Part shown: positions 21,010 to 32,600 of the stretch, piece after piece
Layout: each line of letters begins with the position of its first letter
Numbering within the stretch: position 1 is the stretch's first letter
Origin: Siderastrea radians
Lineage: Eukaryota > Cnidaria > Anthozoa > Scleractinia > Rhizangiidae
Direction: 5' to 3'
Assembly (NCBI GenBank): GCA_964017195.1
Contig: OZ024898.1
Span: 7,257,294 to 7,321,293 of the forward strand
Length of the DNA stretch: 64,000 bases
Position numbers and translations under genes: made by a program
The notes under the pieces: generated by a model
Database searches by the model: none
What the model was told of the DNA's origin: nothing
The model's input: only the letters and a program-made list of their open reading frames with translations

Positions 21010-23184
21010 GTATGAAACCCACTTCACATCTGTTTTTTGTTTGTTTGTTTGTTTGTTTACGAGTTGATAGCCAAAAAAAGCAGCCCAATTTTGACCTATT
21101 GATCAAAATAACTGTTATATCTTAGTTTCATTTTAGTGAGATATTGATTTTGGCGTAATTATGAAGCACTTTTGTTTCGCAAGAAGCATCAGTAAACAAT
21201 GTTTAAATGGGTAATGATGACTTAGCATCAGTGAACATATGGGTCATGTGACAGTGTCAGTAAATAAAAAATCTGTATCTAGGGGGTGCACAGTTCATAG
21301 AAAACTCGTGGGTTGTTTTGCCGTCAGTCATACTGCAAGCGCTTCCTTACCGCACATGTTTTCAGCATATGTAAAATTCCGAAGAGCAGCTGTTTTGAAG
21401 GCGAAAGAGAAATTGTAGTTTTTATTTTCGTTTGCCTCATTTTATTCCCGCAGAAAGCCAGCATAAATTGTCAGGCCATGAGAAGGAAAAGTTCGAGTTT
21501 GACCTAAGAAATTTTGGATCCAGAGATGCTGCGTAAGACTATTTGTCAGACACGCATTTTACAGAAATCATTTAGAAACGATTTGTCGACACAGATCACT
21601 CTGGGGGACTGAAAACCTTGGTCCATAAACAAGCAAGAATTGCTTAGCGGACGAGTAAATCTGAACACCAGTAAACCCTACGAGTTTTTAACTCGCGAGA
21701 AATATTGCGTTACAATATTGCATTAGGTCGCGTGGAAACACAACAACGCTAGAACTTGCCTTCAGAGAAAGCTCATGGAAACAGAGAATTTCTTGTGAAA
21801 CTTCTAGGTCAATATTTCAGTTGCAAGTCGAGCTGCGACCTCGTTATTTATAACTTTTCAGACATTGCAAGATAGTTTGGGCGACTAGGAAATTTCAGCA
21901 CATTAACAAAAGTAGCCGCTTTTGCGATTTTACTTGTTTCAATTCATGTGGCTGATTGTCTCTGTGGAAAATCTCGCTTGTAATGTACGAAATGCATCCG
22001 AGAAAGCGCATTTTGTATCAAAAGACACGTTCGTTGTTCTTTCAATAACAAACTAAGGCCACCAAAAAAATTCATGCAAATTAGGCTAAGGGTAGATTGA
22101 ATCTACCCATGGCTTACTGTAACCAAAGACCACATTTCACAAGATTGGAACTCCTGCGGTGTCGCTTTTAATGTTCGCGGTAACGCTTTTTCCGACTTTA
22201 TATTGACTTACAAAACGCATGCAGAATTGCGCTGAGCAAAGCGCGTGGTCCGCTCCACGCCGCAGACGTTTCTAGAGAGAGGTAAAGAAAAAAATTATCT
22301 GAGAGGGAAAATGAAACTCCTCATTCAATAAACGGCTTAGAAAAAATATTGCTCAGTGTAAGCAGTATAAACTATAGTTAAAGTGTATAATGTTACATTG
22401 CGTATAAGGAAATTATTTCCAAGTCGCGGGAAGTTGCTTTCCCGCATTTGAGTACAATTTCCCTATAAACTTTCCACTACAATGTTTGTTCTAATAAAGA
22501 ACTTAGATTATCGAAGAAGAAAAGTTTTATTTCAGCAGTATAGGACGAACAAATCGTTTAAAGCACGCGACTCGCGCAAGTAGCTTCACCTTTATTCTCC
22601 TCCTGCTTATTGTTCCTTTATTGTCCCTTATTCAATTGAAAGGTTCGACTAATTTGCACCCAAACAATACCCAAGCAATTACCCAAGCACAAAGAAGTTC
22701 CACGGTTGACAGAAAAACAGAGCTCATTTGCATTAGTGATCGATGTGTTGCATTACTGGGCCCATTACTGGCGCGATTCCGTAAGTTCATGACACCTCTT
22801 AGCACTGGACTGAGTACTAATCTGAACTTGGCCTGCTTCTGCAGGAACAATCTAAAACCTAAATTATACTACAGAAAAATAAATACTTCACAAGTGTTTC
22901 CAAGTAAAGTAAGAAAAAGGAAACCTTCAAAATCAATAAATACGATCACAGACACAAAACCTCTTAACAGCGGGGGCAGCTGTAGTGTAAACTATTACTA
23001 GTGTAGCCTGCGTGCAGACGTCTCCTATTTCCTTCCACGTCTGCACGCAGGCTATTACTAGTGCTAATTGGTGGTAGAAAAAGACGTGGCAAACCCCTGT
23101 GTACTGGAAGATCTTATCTAAGGATGTGGTGAAAATTTATTTATACATGAATATGTAATGACTGGCTCATTTTATTTTTACCAG
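21010..23184 (+). other. Copy B intron between COR exons 2 and 3
   Basis: 2.2 kb against 1.0 kb in copy C. It contains a segment (about 21105-21205) that aligns with copy C 60193-60290 only in reverse orientation, about 1.3 kb of unrecognised sequence (21290-22990), and the 51-bp element at 23004. No exon seen. Confidence 0.55.
23004..23054. mobile_element. 51-bp micro-MITE with TAGCCTGC ends
   Basis: TAGCCTGCGTGCAGACGT and its exact inverse with a 15-base core, flanked by the 9-bp direct repeat TTACTAGTG (22995-23003 and 23055-23063). Same end sequence as the 96-bp element at 5156. Confidence 0.85.
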
Positions 23185-23976
23185 GAACCAAAACATTCCA
23201 AGCACTGGCAGGAACTTGAGAAAAACGGTGTCCTCAACATGGAGCTTGTCGATCATGTCTTCTCTAAGTTATTGCTACAAGGCGTTGTCAAGGATGACAT
23301 CCTGCACATGATGGAGCGATTTGGTTTGGTCGCAAAGTTTTCACCATCTTCAAGTGATGTGAAGTACTTTGTGCCTGCGCAACTTAAAGCCTCACCCGAT
23401 GACCTTTCTGCAGTACAACCCTCACCTTCTGATCCTTGTCCGTTATATGTCCATTTTGTGGTCGGTTTTGTCCCTCATGGTCTATTCACACAGCTTGTCT
23501 CAAGATCCATTCGTTGGTGTTCTACGCAAGGGTCAACGCAGTTCCCTAAACTGTACCAAAATGGAGCGCGGTTCGTTATTGGAAAGCAGATTATCCATCA
23601 TCTCATTCTGATCTGCAAGAAGCGGTTTATCAAGGTTGTCCTCAAGCAAATGACCCATAGACAACAGGTCTCAGGAGACGACTCAACTGAAGTTGCAGCA
23701 GAGGTGCGTGAGTTTGTGGAAGGATGTTTACATGACTTGTCGCAGGATTTCCCCTACCTGAGAGGACTGCAGTATCAACTCTGTGTTGCGTGCCCATACT
23801 GTCAGGAGGAAAATCGCGAGTGCACAAACCACAGAAAAATGGCGTGTTCACGCGAAGACTGCTTACACCTCCTTGATATAAAACAAGGCGAGCCACTGAT
23901 CTGTATGGAGAATGTCTGTGATAAAGTACTGACAGTTAATGGACAAGAGAAATGGTTATCTCACAGGGCAAGTCAG
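23185..23976 (+). CDS. Copy B, COR exon 3 with Cys/His tail
   Basis: 264 residues, phase 0 to phase 0, complete. Starts EPKHSKHWQELEKNGVLN, continues LVDHVFSKLLLQGVVKDDIL, MMERFGLVAKF, KYFVPAQLKASPDD, YVHFVVGFVPHGLFTQLVSR, GARFVIGKQIIHHLILIC, as in the C-terminal COR dimerisation subdomain. The tail has CVACPYC, CTNH and MACSREDCLH. In ROCO proteins COR mediates dimerisation that controls the GTPase; here the partner Roc is missing. The open frame runs on into the intron to 24099. Confidence 0.85.
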
Positions 23977-25254
23977 GTATTTCACGTAATTATATATGCA
24001 TTCTTTAGCGATGTTTCCACATTCCTGTGCACAACTTTTCAGGACATAGACTTGCCTACTTCATCTCTGTTTGACATGGTGTCTGTAATCTGTTGTTAAG
24101 GTTATTTTCAGATGCTCAATTTAATTAATTTTCAGGAATCACAGTACAGTCTGGGCCCTTTGTTTTCATTAAAATTAAATAAAAAACATTTCTAGTTTTG
24201 TAGAACATTTATACAGTTTGTTCACAGGTTTGGAGTAAACACTTTATTTATAACTCAAATTTTCGGATTCTTATTGCCATAAGTAGCCCTTAACCTTTAC
24301 GTTTCCCTTAATTATTTAAACTCGCTAAATTTTCGCTCCCTGAGTTTAACATTTAGTCAGTCATGACCTTCTCAACCTTTTGGTTCTTTGTATTAAGTTG
24401 TATTAAAGACTTGCGATTGTGTTCAATGAAACCTGTTAAAGAGTTCTTTGATGTCAGCTGCAATATTCCAAAATGCTTTTTATCGTAATTCAAGGACAAT
24501 GTTTTTGGGAAGAGTATAAGAAGAAAATCTGGAAAACCGCAAGTGTGTTTTTGGCCCTCAGCCAACCAATAGTCACTGCGTTAACCTCTAATATTTCTGG
24601 ATTACAATGGGTTTTTTTATGAGTAAACAGTAACAAAATATAGTTCTTCTGAGGACATCAGCTAAGGCTTGAACTTCCCAATAGCGACGTGAAAATCAGT
24701 TTAGAACTCCTCGAAGGACACAACCTTGACTGCGACTTCGACCTGAATGAACTGGAACAAGACATTCAGTGGTCATAACGCAAGAGATAATTTGGCTTGT
24801 CATGGTTATGATTGTGTCACTGACGTTTCATGTTCCCACTAAGATTAAGACCGACATATTGGTAATCACAGACATAATCATAACCATAAGAAAATGATGG
24901 ATCATTTTTTTGTGTCTATAATCACGTCGACCAGAAATGTCCTAATGACTATGTTTTTACGCATTTCCATGCACTGTATCATCAGCGACATAATGGCATT
25001 ATGTTTGTGCTTATGAATACGATTATGATGGCTATGTTGCTAGTGGGAACCAACCTAAGAGATGTGTGCCTCTGTTTTCAGTCTGTACATTGAATCCTAA
25101 ACTTTGTTTTTAACTCGTTGTTAAGACTGTGGTTGAAATATAAAGTCTGGGTATTTAGACAATAGCTACTGCCGAACAATTACTGAAATTACTGGAAAGC
25201 AAAAATGCGTATCGCGGGGGGTAAAGAGTTTACGATATTGTGGTTCTCTTGTAG
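23977..25254 (+). other. Copy B intron between COR exon 3 and GT exon
   Basis: GTATTT to CTTGTAG. Aligns throughout with C (61271-62524). It contains the conserved block below; nothing else recognised. Confidence 0.6.
24700..24780 (+). other. Conserved block in the COR-GT intron, candidate alternative terminal exon (copy B)
   Basis: Counterpart of 718-793: after TTTAG, frame ELLEGHNLDCDFDLNELE ends at TAA, while the phase-0 frame ends at TGA after 13 codons. Confidence 0.3.
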
Positions 25255-26464
25255 GACCTGCATCCTTTCCCAGTTGGCCCATCCCAAAGTCATCGAGGGC
25301 ATTCTCGTGACACGTTAAAAGTTACTCTCTTGGCAAGTGAGTGGGGTTCATCGAAAGGCGGGTTGTCAACAATGAATAGAATGCTGGCCATTCTGTTCGC
25401 AAAAGAGTCAAAAGTGGAAGTCACTCTTTTGGTACCTGAATTTTCCTGTGGCGAAGAAGACAAGAGATCCGCTGCAGGTCACAACGTTGCTATCCGGGAA
25501 GCGCCGCGTCGCCCAGGGTACAAGGACCCCCTTGACTGGTTAAGCTTTCCACCAAAAGACCTAGCCATTGATGTCATAGTGGGTCATGGTGCGAAGCTTG
25601 GTAAACAAGCCCAAGTCATCAGAGAGACCCATGGGTGTAAGTGGGTACAAGTAGTGCATACCGAACCTGAAGAACTGGGAATCTACAAGAACTACCCCAG
25701 AGCCATTGCCCAAGGTGAAGAAAAGAACAAAGATGAAGTAGACCTGTGCAGACTGGCAGATCGCGTCGTGGCAGTTGGACCAAAGCTGACAGAAGCCTTC
25801 TCATCCTATCTGCGCTCGTCTCACGAAGACATCTTTCAGCTGACACCAGGCACATTCCCTGAATTTTCAGATGTTAAACAAGCCCCACATGAGGTCGGCA
25901 AGTTCAAGGTTTTGACCTTTGGGCGCGGTGATTTCGAAGATTTCGGTCTCAAGGGATACGACATTGCTGTCAGAGCAATAATGGAATTGAAGGACAGCTC
26001 TTATCGCCTGATCTTTGTTGGTGCACCAGATGGAAAGCAGGAGGAAGTTGCAGACAACTTACTCCAGGTTGGCATTTCTAAGAATCAGCTGTTTGTCCGA
26101 GGATTCGTACAAAGCAAGGATGAACTGAAAAATCTGTTTTGTGAAGTGGATCTTGCCATCATGCCGTCCAGAACTGAGGGCTTTGGCTTAACTGGTCTGG
26201 AAGCAATGTCTGCAGGTCTTCCCATTCTCGTGAGCGGCAACTCAGGGTTTGGGGAGACACTATGCAGTCTACCATTTGGAAGGTCAGTTGTAGTGGAATC
26301 AGAGGACCCTAAAGAATGGGCAAAGGCGATCTCTGCTGTCCGTCAGAAAGACAGAGCTCAGCGGCTTCAGGAGATTCAAACGCTGCGGACAAAATATGAA
26401 GAGAAGTTCAGCTGGGAGAAGCAGTGTCAAGCCCTAGTTGACAACATGAGGAAGCTGGTTATTG
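25255..26464 (+). CDS. Copy B, GT exon: family-4 glycosyltransferase domain
   Basis: 403 codons, phase 0 to phase 1, intact. EX7E (EGFGLTGLE), the N-terminal LLASEWGSSKGG loop and LTFGRGDFEDFGLKGYD are kept. Compared with A it has EFSCGEEDKRSAAGH, RETHGCKW and VQSKDELKNLF, and is nearer to C. No stop or frameshift, although the copy lacks Roc. TAA at 26476 lies after the GTAAGG donor. Confidence 0.85.
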
Positions 26465-27763
26465 GTAAGGAATATTAAATGTCGTGCAAAATGAAGTGAA
26501 ACATCGATGAACAGGATTTCAACTTTCATTAGATATGACTGAGTGAAAATGAGTGGGTTGATTCTCAGCAGACCATAATGGACTTTAACCCTTTAAACCC
26601 CAGTAGTGATCAGCATCAATTTTCTCGTCATCATATCTGTGCACTATAACACATACAGGTCATGAGAATTTAGGAAATGATCACCGGAGATAAATTGTCT
26701 TGATGTTTAAACAAGTTCTCCCAATTAATAGTCAATGAAATGTATGGAGACCGGTAAGGAGAATTTAAAGAATGATATCGGGGCTTAAAGGGTTAAGTCA
26801 CATTTTGAGCCGACTGAAACCTTTCAATACACGCATTTCTTCTCTAGCCACCCAACGGGTATCAAAAAAGGATTCGTTAAGGACGAAGCCCTAAGACCCC
26901 TAAGAACTAACTCTTCAAAAACAACATTTGAAGAGAATATCAGAAAACTGAAATCATGACTCTTTGCTAGACACTACCCAAAGAATCTTCCAGAAACACT
27001 TCTGTCAGATGTTAAATTCACACAAAGCTAGGACATCGACACTTCCACGAAAAAATGACACTCCAAAAGAAATCTTGCCTTTTGTTTCACAGTGGTAACC
27101 AGCAGTGCCGAATCTCGAACATGTTTTAATGGCACTTGTTACAGAACCAGCCATCTCTACAAAAAGTCTTCAAATCCATCGATCATTTCTTTAAAAAAAA
27201 TGTCAGAGCAAAAAAAAGAGGCGACATTGGATAAATGTTTCCATTGTTAGAAGTTGTGCAGGCCCGTCACTCCTTGCTACTTCCCACTAGGGTGATGTTT
27301 ACTTTGTTGAGATAGATCTTGTTTTATTGGAATTGTGCTTGGTCACTGAAACAAATTTAAGAATTGTCTTGTAACCCCAGCCTTTCCCAATTTTACATGC
27401 ATCGCATTAAATATAACTACTCACACAAAAATCTCTGTGGTATGTCTTGAATCGTTTTACTTTGTTGGTGGCTAGTGATGAAACATGTTCCCTTGAATGA
27501 TAGCTATAAGTGGGCACACGGTGAAGTCTTTTCTTGGGCAGTTGGAAATTATGATGATACAGGTTGCCACATACGTCTGCAGTGTGGCCTCATATCTCTT
27601 TACCTTGCGGACAACTTTTTTGGTTGTAACAGTTACTCATAACAGGTGTTCCAAAATAGTTTAAGTAAAACGTATCTCTTAATTCCTTGGGACCATTTTA
27701 ATACCTTAAACGTTATCATTAGAAGTTTTATATTTAAAGTTTGCTTTTTTGTTTCACATCTAG
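26465..27763 (+). other. Copy B intron between GT exon and linker exon 1
   Basis: GTAAGG to CATCTAG. Contains the TTAA element at 26589-26792, then about 650 bases with no counterpart in A and no recognised feature (26810-27470), then sequence matching A. Confidence 0.6.
26589..26792. mobile_element. 204-bp TTAA-flanked MITE with CCCTTTAAACCCC ends
   Basis: TTAA at 26585-26588 and 26793-26796; ends CCCTTTAAACCCC and GGGGCTTAAAGGG. The same element begins at the same place in copy C (63861), and is absent from A, so it was inserted in the common ancestor of B and C. Confidence 0.85.
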
Positions 27764-27859
27764 GTAGAGGGAAAGCCGCACAAGATAAAGCCGTTTCCAA
27801 AAGTTTTTCTCAAGATGCCAATACTGGACAGGTGACAAGCGGAAGCCAATTTACTCAGA
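27764..27859 (+). CDS. Copy B, linker exon 1
   Basis: 96 bases, phase 1 to phase 1, ending TGQVTSGSQFTQ. Acceptor and donor match A. Few changes from A, all conservative. Confidence 0.65.
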
Positions 27860-27970
27860 GTAAGCATAAAAACGTGTATAAATTTACTGCACCCCCAGTG
27901 AATCCAAACCCCATAACAGACTATGGTCTCTTATGTACATCGCTTTAACGTTCATATCTACAGATAATAG

Positions 27971-28972
27971 GATTATACATGCTTATTTTTCACATGGCTC
28001 GTTTTCCTTTGTTCTTCCAGGCTGATTATATTGAACAAACCCTGCGAATTATCAACTGTCTGAAAAGCTGGGGGCGGCTTTGATTGTAACAGGGGAGAGC
28101 GGGGCTGATATTCTAATATTCCCCTAGGGGAATATTAGCGTTGATAATCCCCTAGGGGAATATTAAAAGTAATATTCCCCTCGCAGCACACCCACACGCA
28201 TCGCGTTACACGCACTGACAAACAAAACCACATTCAAACACCAAAAGGTTACCTTTTTAGTGTTCTTTGGGATCCTTTGACTGTTCCTGGCCAGCAGCTC
28301 TTTGTCATCTACGACGATGATATCCCTCTTCGACGTTTTCTTCTCATTTGTTTCAGCCTCCTTGTCAACGCTGCCGATTGAGACTTCTTCATACTTATCC
28401 GCCTGGTTGAAGCTAAACAACCCTTCTGTTGCCTCTTCAATGCTGAACTGGGCGTTTTCGTAGTCCCCTAGCAAATTCTCTAAGTCATTGCTGGAATTTA
28501 TTGAACCATTAAAACTGCTTTGCGTAAGGAAAATGTCGTCCTCGGAATCACTCATTTCTAACCTCGTTGTAGTAAAGTGGTGAAAAAAGTGGTTGCAAAT
28601 TTGTCAAAGTTGTCAGTACTATTAGGCAATTACAAAATCCCAGTGCGTAGTTTCGGAATCTTTAATCTATTGTAAAGCTTGTTTGGTAGTTTTGGTCGGC
28701 GTATCAAAAACGAAAAAAACAACCTGTTTATTATAAATTTTTACAACGTGGAAACCCCAGTGCGTCTTTCGGAACCTTTTTGCTATTGTTTAGTGTGAGT
28801 CCGGAAAAATATTTGTTTTCCTTCAGCGTACCGACATCAAAACCACGAAGAAAAGCGTGTTTCCTATTGTTTTACGCCACAGTTGATTCCTCGCCCATGT
28901 GAAAAATAAGCCGGTTATTAAATCACATATCCCCTCGTTGCCTAAAAATAACCCTTACAGAACTGCGTCATT
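27971..28972. mobile_element. About 1-kb insertion carrying a captured first exon
   Basis: Bounded by a 14-bp direct repeat TCTACAGATAATAG (27957-27970 and 28973-28986). Just inside lie inverted repeats GCTTATTTTTCACATGG (27981-27997) and their inverse (28895-28911). The interior has repeated palindromes ATTCCCCTAGGGGAAT (near 28110-28180) and the - strand ORF below. Copy A has no such segment. Confidence 0.6.
28163..28555 (-). pseudogene. Captured 5' exon of a KIAA1958/Crypton-like gene
   Basis: ORF of 130 residues starting MSDSEDDIFLTQSSF, acidic and serine-rich, ending ARNSQRIPKNTKK just before a good donor (AAAAAG/GTAACC near 28250). Beyond that the frame reads intron. Start, acidic lead and R(I)PKNTxK resemble the N-terminus of Crypton-type, tyrosine-recombinase-derived proteins of the KIAA1958 kind. 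No downstream exons are present, so this looks like promoter plus first exon carried by the surrounding element. Family assignment is from memory of the motif. Confidence 0.45.
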
Positions 28973-29443
28973 TCTACAGATAATAGAGTACAGATAAAAG
29001 CATCGTGTTTTCGCCGATCAAGTGTTCACAGAACTTAAGAGAACCTTCAGTAACTGTTTACGGAACTTTTCTTCTGCCATATCTGTTTCACTGGAAAAAT
29101 GATCCATGTCCATTTGAAATTGTTTTGTGAAACATTTAACATCATTTTCATAAGTTTCTGTGAAATTTAAACCTTTTCAAGTCATCGTATCGTTGTCATT
29201 AAAGTTGTTTACAAACGTTTCTCTAAGTGGGTTTTCTTGTGGCACCATCAAAAGAAACTTTTAGTTTGCTTAGCGTTGTGCTGAGCACTTAACAATGTGT
29301 AATAAAACAATTATCGGATTCGGTTTTTGCATGATAGCGAAATCATCAAGGCATCGGTTTGTTTTATCCGCCTCAGCAAACTTGATACAATAATTGATAA
29401 TTGTCTGAAGAAGTTATAGCATTAAATATGTTTCATTACGTAG

Positions 29444-29545
29444 GTGTAGAGAAACCCACAAGTCATGAAGGAACTCCTTTCAATATGAATCAGTATCAAG
29501 AGGCTGAAACCACACAGATGACAAGTGGAACCCAATTTAATCAGC
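29444..29545 (+). CDS. Copy B, linker exon 2
   Basis: 102 bases, phase 1 to phase 1: VEKPTSHEGTPFNMNQ, acidic patch, TQMTSGTQFNQ. The last base is C (G in A), so the junction codon becomes Arg. Donor GTAAGA. Otherwise as in A. Confidence 0.65.
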
Positions 29546-29718
29546 GTAAGAATCAAAACACATATTTCCTTTCTAGTAAATCCAAACCTAATAAAAGCAG
29601 TGGAATCGTTTTAACTGCAAGAAGAAACAAGGCTAATATAATAGTGACTTCATAACATTGGTGTCACCTGGAAACACCTCCTCATAGCTACTATGTCTGC
29701 AGGCCGAGTTGAGCTTAA

Positions 29719-30101
29719 AGGGACACTGTCACCAATATCTAGATAACTTTGAAAAGCAAAGGGACATATTCTAATCAGCGGAAATCCAAAAATACTGGTT
29801 GAATTTCATTTTAAATTACTCTACCAGTTCTCTGAGGCTATAATTGAGTGTGTTTTGTCGCGGATCGTTAGGATGGATATGGTTACAACTTGGAAACATC
29901 AGGCTGATGTTTTCAAGTTTTTCCTTTGTTCCATGGAAAAATCACCAGTAACTGACTATGGTTTGTTCTTCCTTTGGGAAAATCATTTGATTTCCTTTTC
30001 TTGACGTTCTAGGAACATTCTGTGTACGTGAAAAAAGCATTTAATTTAAATTTCAGCACATTTTCACCCCAAAACGTAAAAATCCCCGTGACAGTGTCCC
30101 T
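29719..30101. mobile_element. 383-bp TTAA-flanked MITE with AGGGACACTGTCAC ends
   Basis: TTAA at 29715-29718 and 30102-30105; ends AGGGACACTGTCACC and its inverse GTGACAGTGTCCCT. No ORF. Copy A has the uninterrupted site near 3903. Confidence 0.85.
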
Positions 30102-30317
30102 TTAAGTCAACTTTACAGACAAACCAGTGACCAGGGATTTGTGTTGGCGGGGAAGATACGTTCTGATATGCTGCAACGGTATCTAAATTATTTTGTGATG
30201 GGAATTAGCTTGCTTGCTTGTCTGCGGCGTATAAGAACTGATCTGATACCTAAGTCACTTTGATCCGTCTCTCCTAATGTGGAGAAACAAAGACTGATAC
30301 CGTTTGAATTTTCACAG

Positions 30318-30574
30318 GTTCAGTTCAGCGAGTTTTGCGTGAACTTCAACAATTGCAGCACGATGCAGGCATAGTTGCTAGCAAGACAAACCTATCCGTG
30401 GAGTTGGAGAAGATTGCTTCAGACAAAGGCTTTATTATTTCCGACAACGAAGGATCAGGAAATTGCATGTTTTACGCATTGTCGGAACAATTGAACCTCG
30501 TCAAAGGAATTCAAATCTCTCATGCAGAATTGAGGCAACGCCTAGTCCAGTACCTCAAAGACAACCCTACACTG
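30318..30574 (+). CDS. Copy B, OTU exon 1 (catalytic Cys)
   Basis: Same boundaries and phases as A. Reads RELQQLQHDAGIVASKTN, then SDNEGSGNCMFYALSEQL. Cys kept, and the Asp-to-Ser change three residues before it is shared with A, so it predates the duplication. No lesion. Confidence 0.82.
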
Positions 30575-31264
30575 GTAAGCTGGTGTTTCTATAGCGACTA
30601 TCCTTATCATTCTATTAGTAGATTACTCGGCTCTTTTTTTTTTTATAAATGTAGACCGGCCAAGACGGTTGAGAGTGGAGCTCCAAAGGAACAGCTCATT
30701 AAAACTGAGGAATGTTTTTCTTTTTTTCCCTCAAATTCCTCAGCCTGGGGACCAGATTAGGCCATAAACTGGAGGTCGATTTCCTAAAGGTTGCATGGGT
30801 TGCGAAAACATTTCCTGCATAGCTACCCAACGTCTCTACTTTTATTCCCTCCTTCAACTATGCTGATTAGGCTTAACAAGACCGAAACAGCTGTCCATGG
30901 CTGTTAATACTTGGGCTCACTATTTCTTCTTGTAGATTTAGGGGTAATGCCCCGCTACCAACGTGACCATAGTGCACTATTTAGTGGCTATAGTTCACCT
31001 GAACACATTTGTGCGGTATTCTGACTTTATAGACTACGAACAGTCGAGGACACAAGAAAAACTTGCTACCTCGTTGCTTGTGGCTTGCGGCATCCCACTT
31101 AGATAACGCCTGTCTGTTCTTGTTCTTTGCACACCCTCTGCCATTCTCGAGGATAAACAATGTTTGCTTGCAATCTACCTCCGCGTGGCCTAACATGAAG
31201 AATTGCATAATCGGTACTAGCAAACTCAATTTGTGTTTTTTCTTGTTATTTCCTTCTCTTGCAG
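30575..31264 (+). other. Copy B intron between OTU exons
   Basis: Compact 690-base version, GTAAGC to CTTGCAG, that serves as the empty-site reference for the three insertions in A. Nothing else recognised. Confidence 0.65.
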
Positions 31265-31534
31265 TCGGATGGGACGGAACTGTTCCACTTTGTTCATGGA
31301 TGTGGTTCTTGGGCTGATTACCTTAAGAACATGGCGGCAGATGGCACGTGGGCTGATCACGTGATCCTGCATGCTGCGGCAAACTGCTTTAAAACATCGA
31401 TTCACGTGATCAGCAGTCTGTCTGACCACCGTCATGACGTCACGATCAGCCCAGAACGTGCTGTTGACTGCAGCGGCCGGCTCGTTTTGGGTCACATTTT
31501 TGAACATCACTATGTCAGCCTTCGACCAAACCAG
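31265..31534 (+). CDS. Copy B, OTU exon 2 (catalytic His)
   Basis: 90 residues: FVHGCGSWADYLKNMAADG, ILHAAANCF, LVLGHIFEHHYVSLRP. One extra codon relative to A (SDHRHD against SDRHD) and one base fewer near the donor (CGACCAAACCAG), so it ends in phase 0. His block intact. Confidence 0.8.
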
Positions 31535-31857
31535 GTAAAGCAGCTTTGACACTGCAAACGTAAGTTTTCAAACTTGTGTGAACAAGCACATGATGCATAC
31601 ATGTGTAAACACCGCAATAACGGTTAGCAACCTTGTTGACAAACTGTTACTGAGAAGAAGAGCTAGTCTCATCAACTATATTGAAATCTTTTAGTACAAC
31701 GTTCCTAAGGAAAGGAAAAACCAAAAACAACTTCAAACAACCTGCCTGTTCTGCAGGCTAATAGAAATCAGGCTAAAATTACTTAATAAGGTGGCTACGT
31801 AGTATGGTTTGTAGCCCTTATGTTGAAAATATTAACACGCGACTTTTTTTTCTACAG

Positions 31858-31884
31858 GCGAATGACAAAGGAAATGTACACTGA
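31858..31884 (+). CDS. Copy B, possible last exon
   Basis: After TTTTTTTCTACAG, phase 0 gives ANDKGNVH and TGA. The acceptor aligns with that at 8028 in A. Short and unsupported by protein similarity. Confidence 0.35.
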   Translation, partial: ANDKGNVH

Positions 31885-32239
31885 TTGGTGACAGCTACTA
31901 TATTTGGAAATACAGCTTTCTCCCAATTCCGCTTATAATCCCTGTACCTATTAAGTCATTTTTTTTGCAAGGGGTAATTCCCTTATGCTCAAGAATTTTT
32001 CTCTTGAAAATTTACTTTATGCAGCAAAGAATAGCAAATGAGTAATCAGTTTAGTTTTACGCCTGTTCAGTAGATTTGGCGTTCACCAATCAATTTAAAT
32101 TCTCAGAACATTAGGTCATCGATTGTTTTGGCATGGGAACAAAATAGCGAATGATTTCGAGTGATAGTTACAAATCCAGCCGAGTAATGCATTTGCAAAG
32201 TTTTTCCGCATAACCTTTGATGGGTAGTTAGTCTTAGTG
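31885..32239. other. 3' flank of copy B
   Basis: AT-rich, aligns with the flank of A (8037-8410). No ORF. Confidence 0.4.
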
Positions 32240-32254
32240 GGTCTGTTAAACTAG

Positions 32255-32600
32255 TAATGTTAGCAAGGATTATTGGAATCTAAAACGAAAAATGTGGTTA
32301 ACCACGCATTTTTCAAAGATGATTAAGAACCATGACTCTAAAAAGCTTTAAAATACAAAGATTGTCTGGTAATTTCTTTCCAAATTGAAGCTCAATTATC
32401 TCTGAAAAATGCGCGGTTGCCCCCGATTTTCTTTTTGTATTCAGCATTCTGGTAGCCCTTACTAAGATCTGCTTTTTCTACATAGTCATAAACCGAGGAA
32501 AAACCTTTGTATTAGTAAGCAAGTTCTTTAAAAAACGACCAGACCCAAGATTCGCAGAACGCATACGCAGTAACAAAAGGAGGCACTGTCCATAGATAAT
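32255..32600. repeat. Dispersed-repeat insertion containing a GGTTGCCCCCGATTTTCTTT block
   Basis: Absent from the otherwise similar place in A (about 8440-8470). It contains GCGGTTGCCCCCGATTTTC, CTACATAGTCATAAACCG and TTTGTATTAGTAAGC, which I recall as parts of a short repeat common in anthozoan genomes. Ends are not clear. Confidence 0.4.

Noticed and set aside
22621..23001. 126-codon ORF in the COR2-COR3 intron of copy B
   Set aside because: No recognisable domain, absent from copy C, no splice pattern fitting the neighbouring phases.
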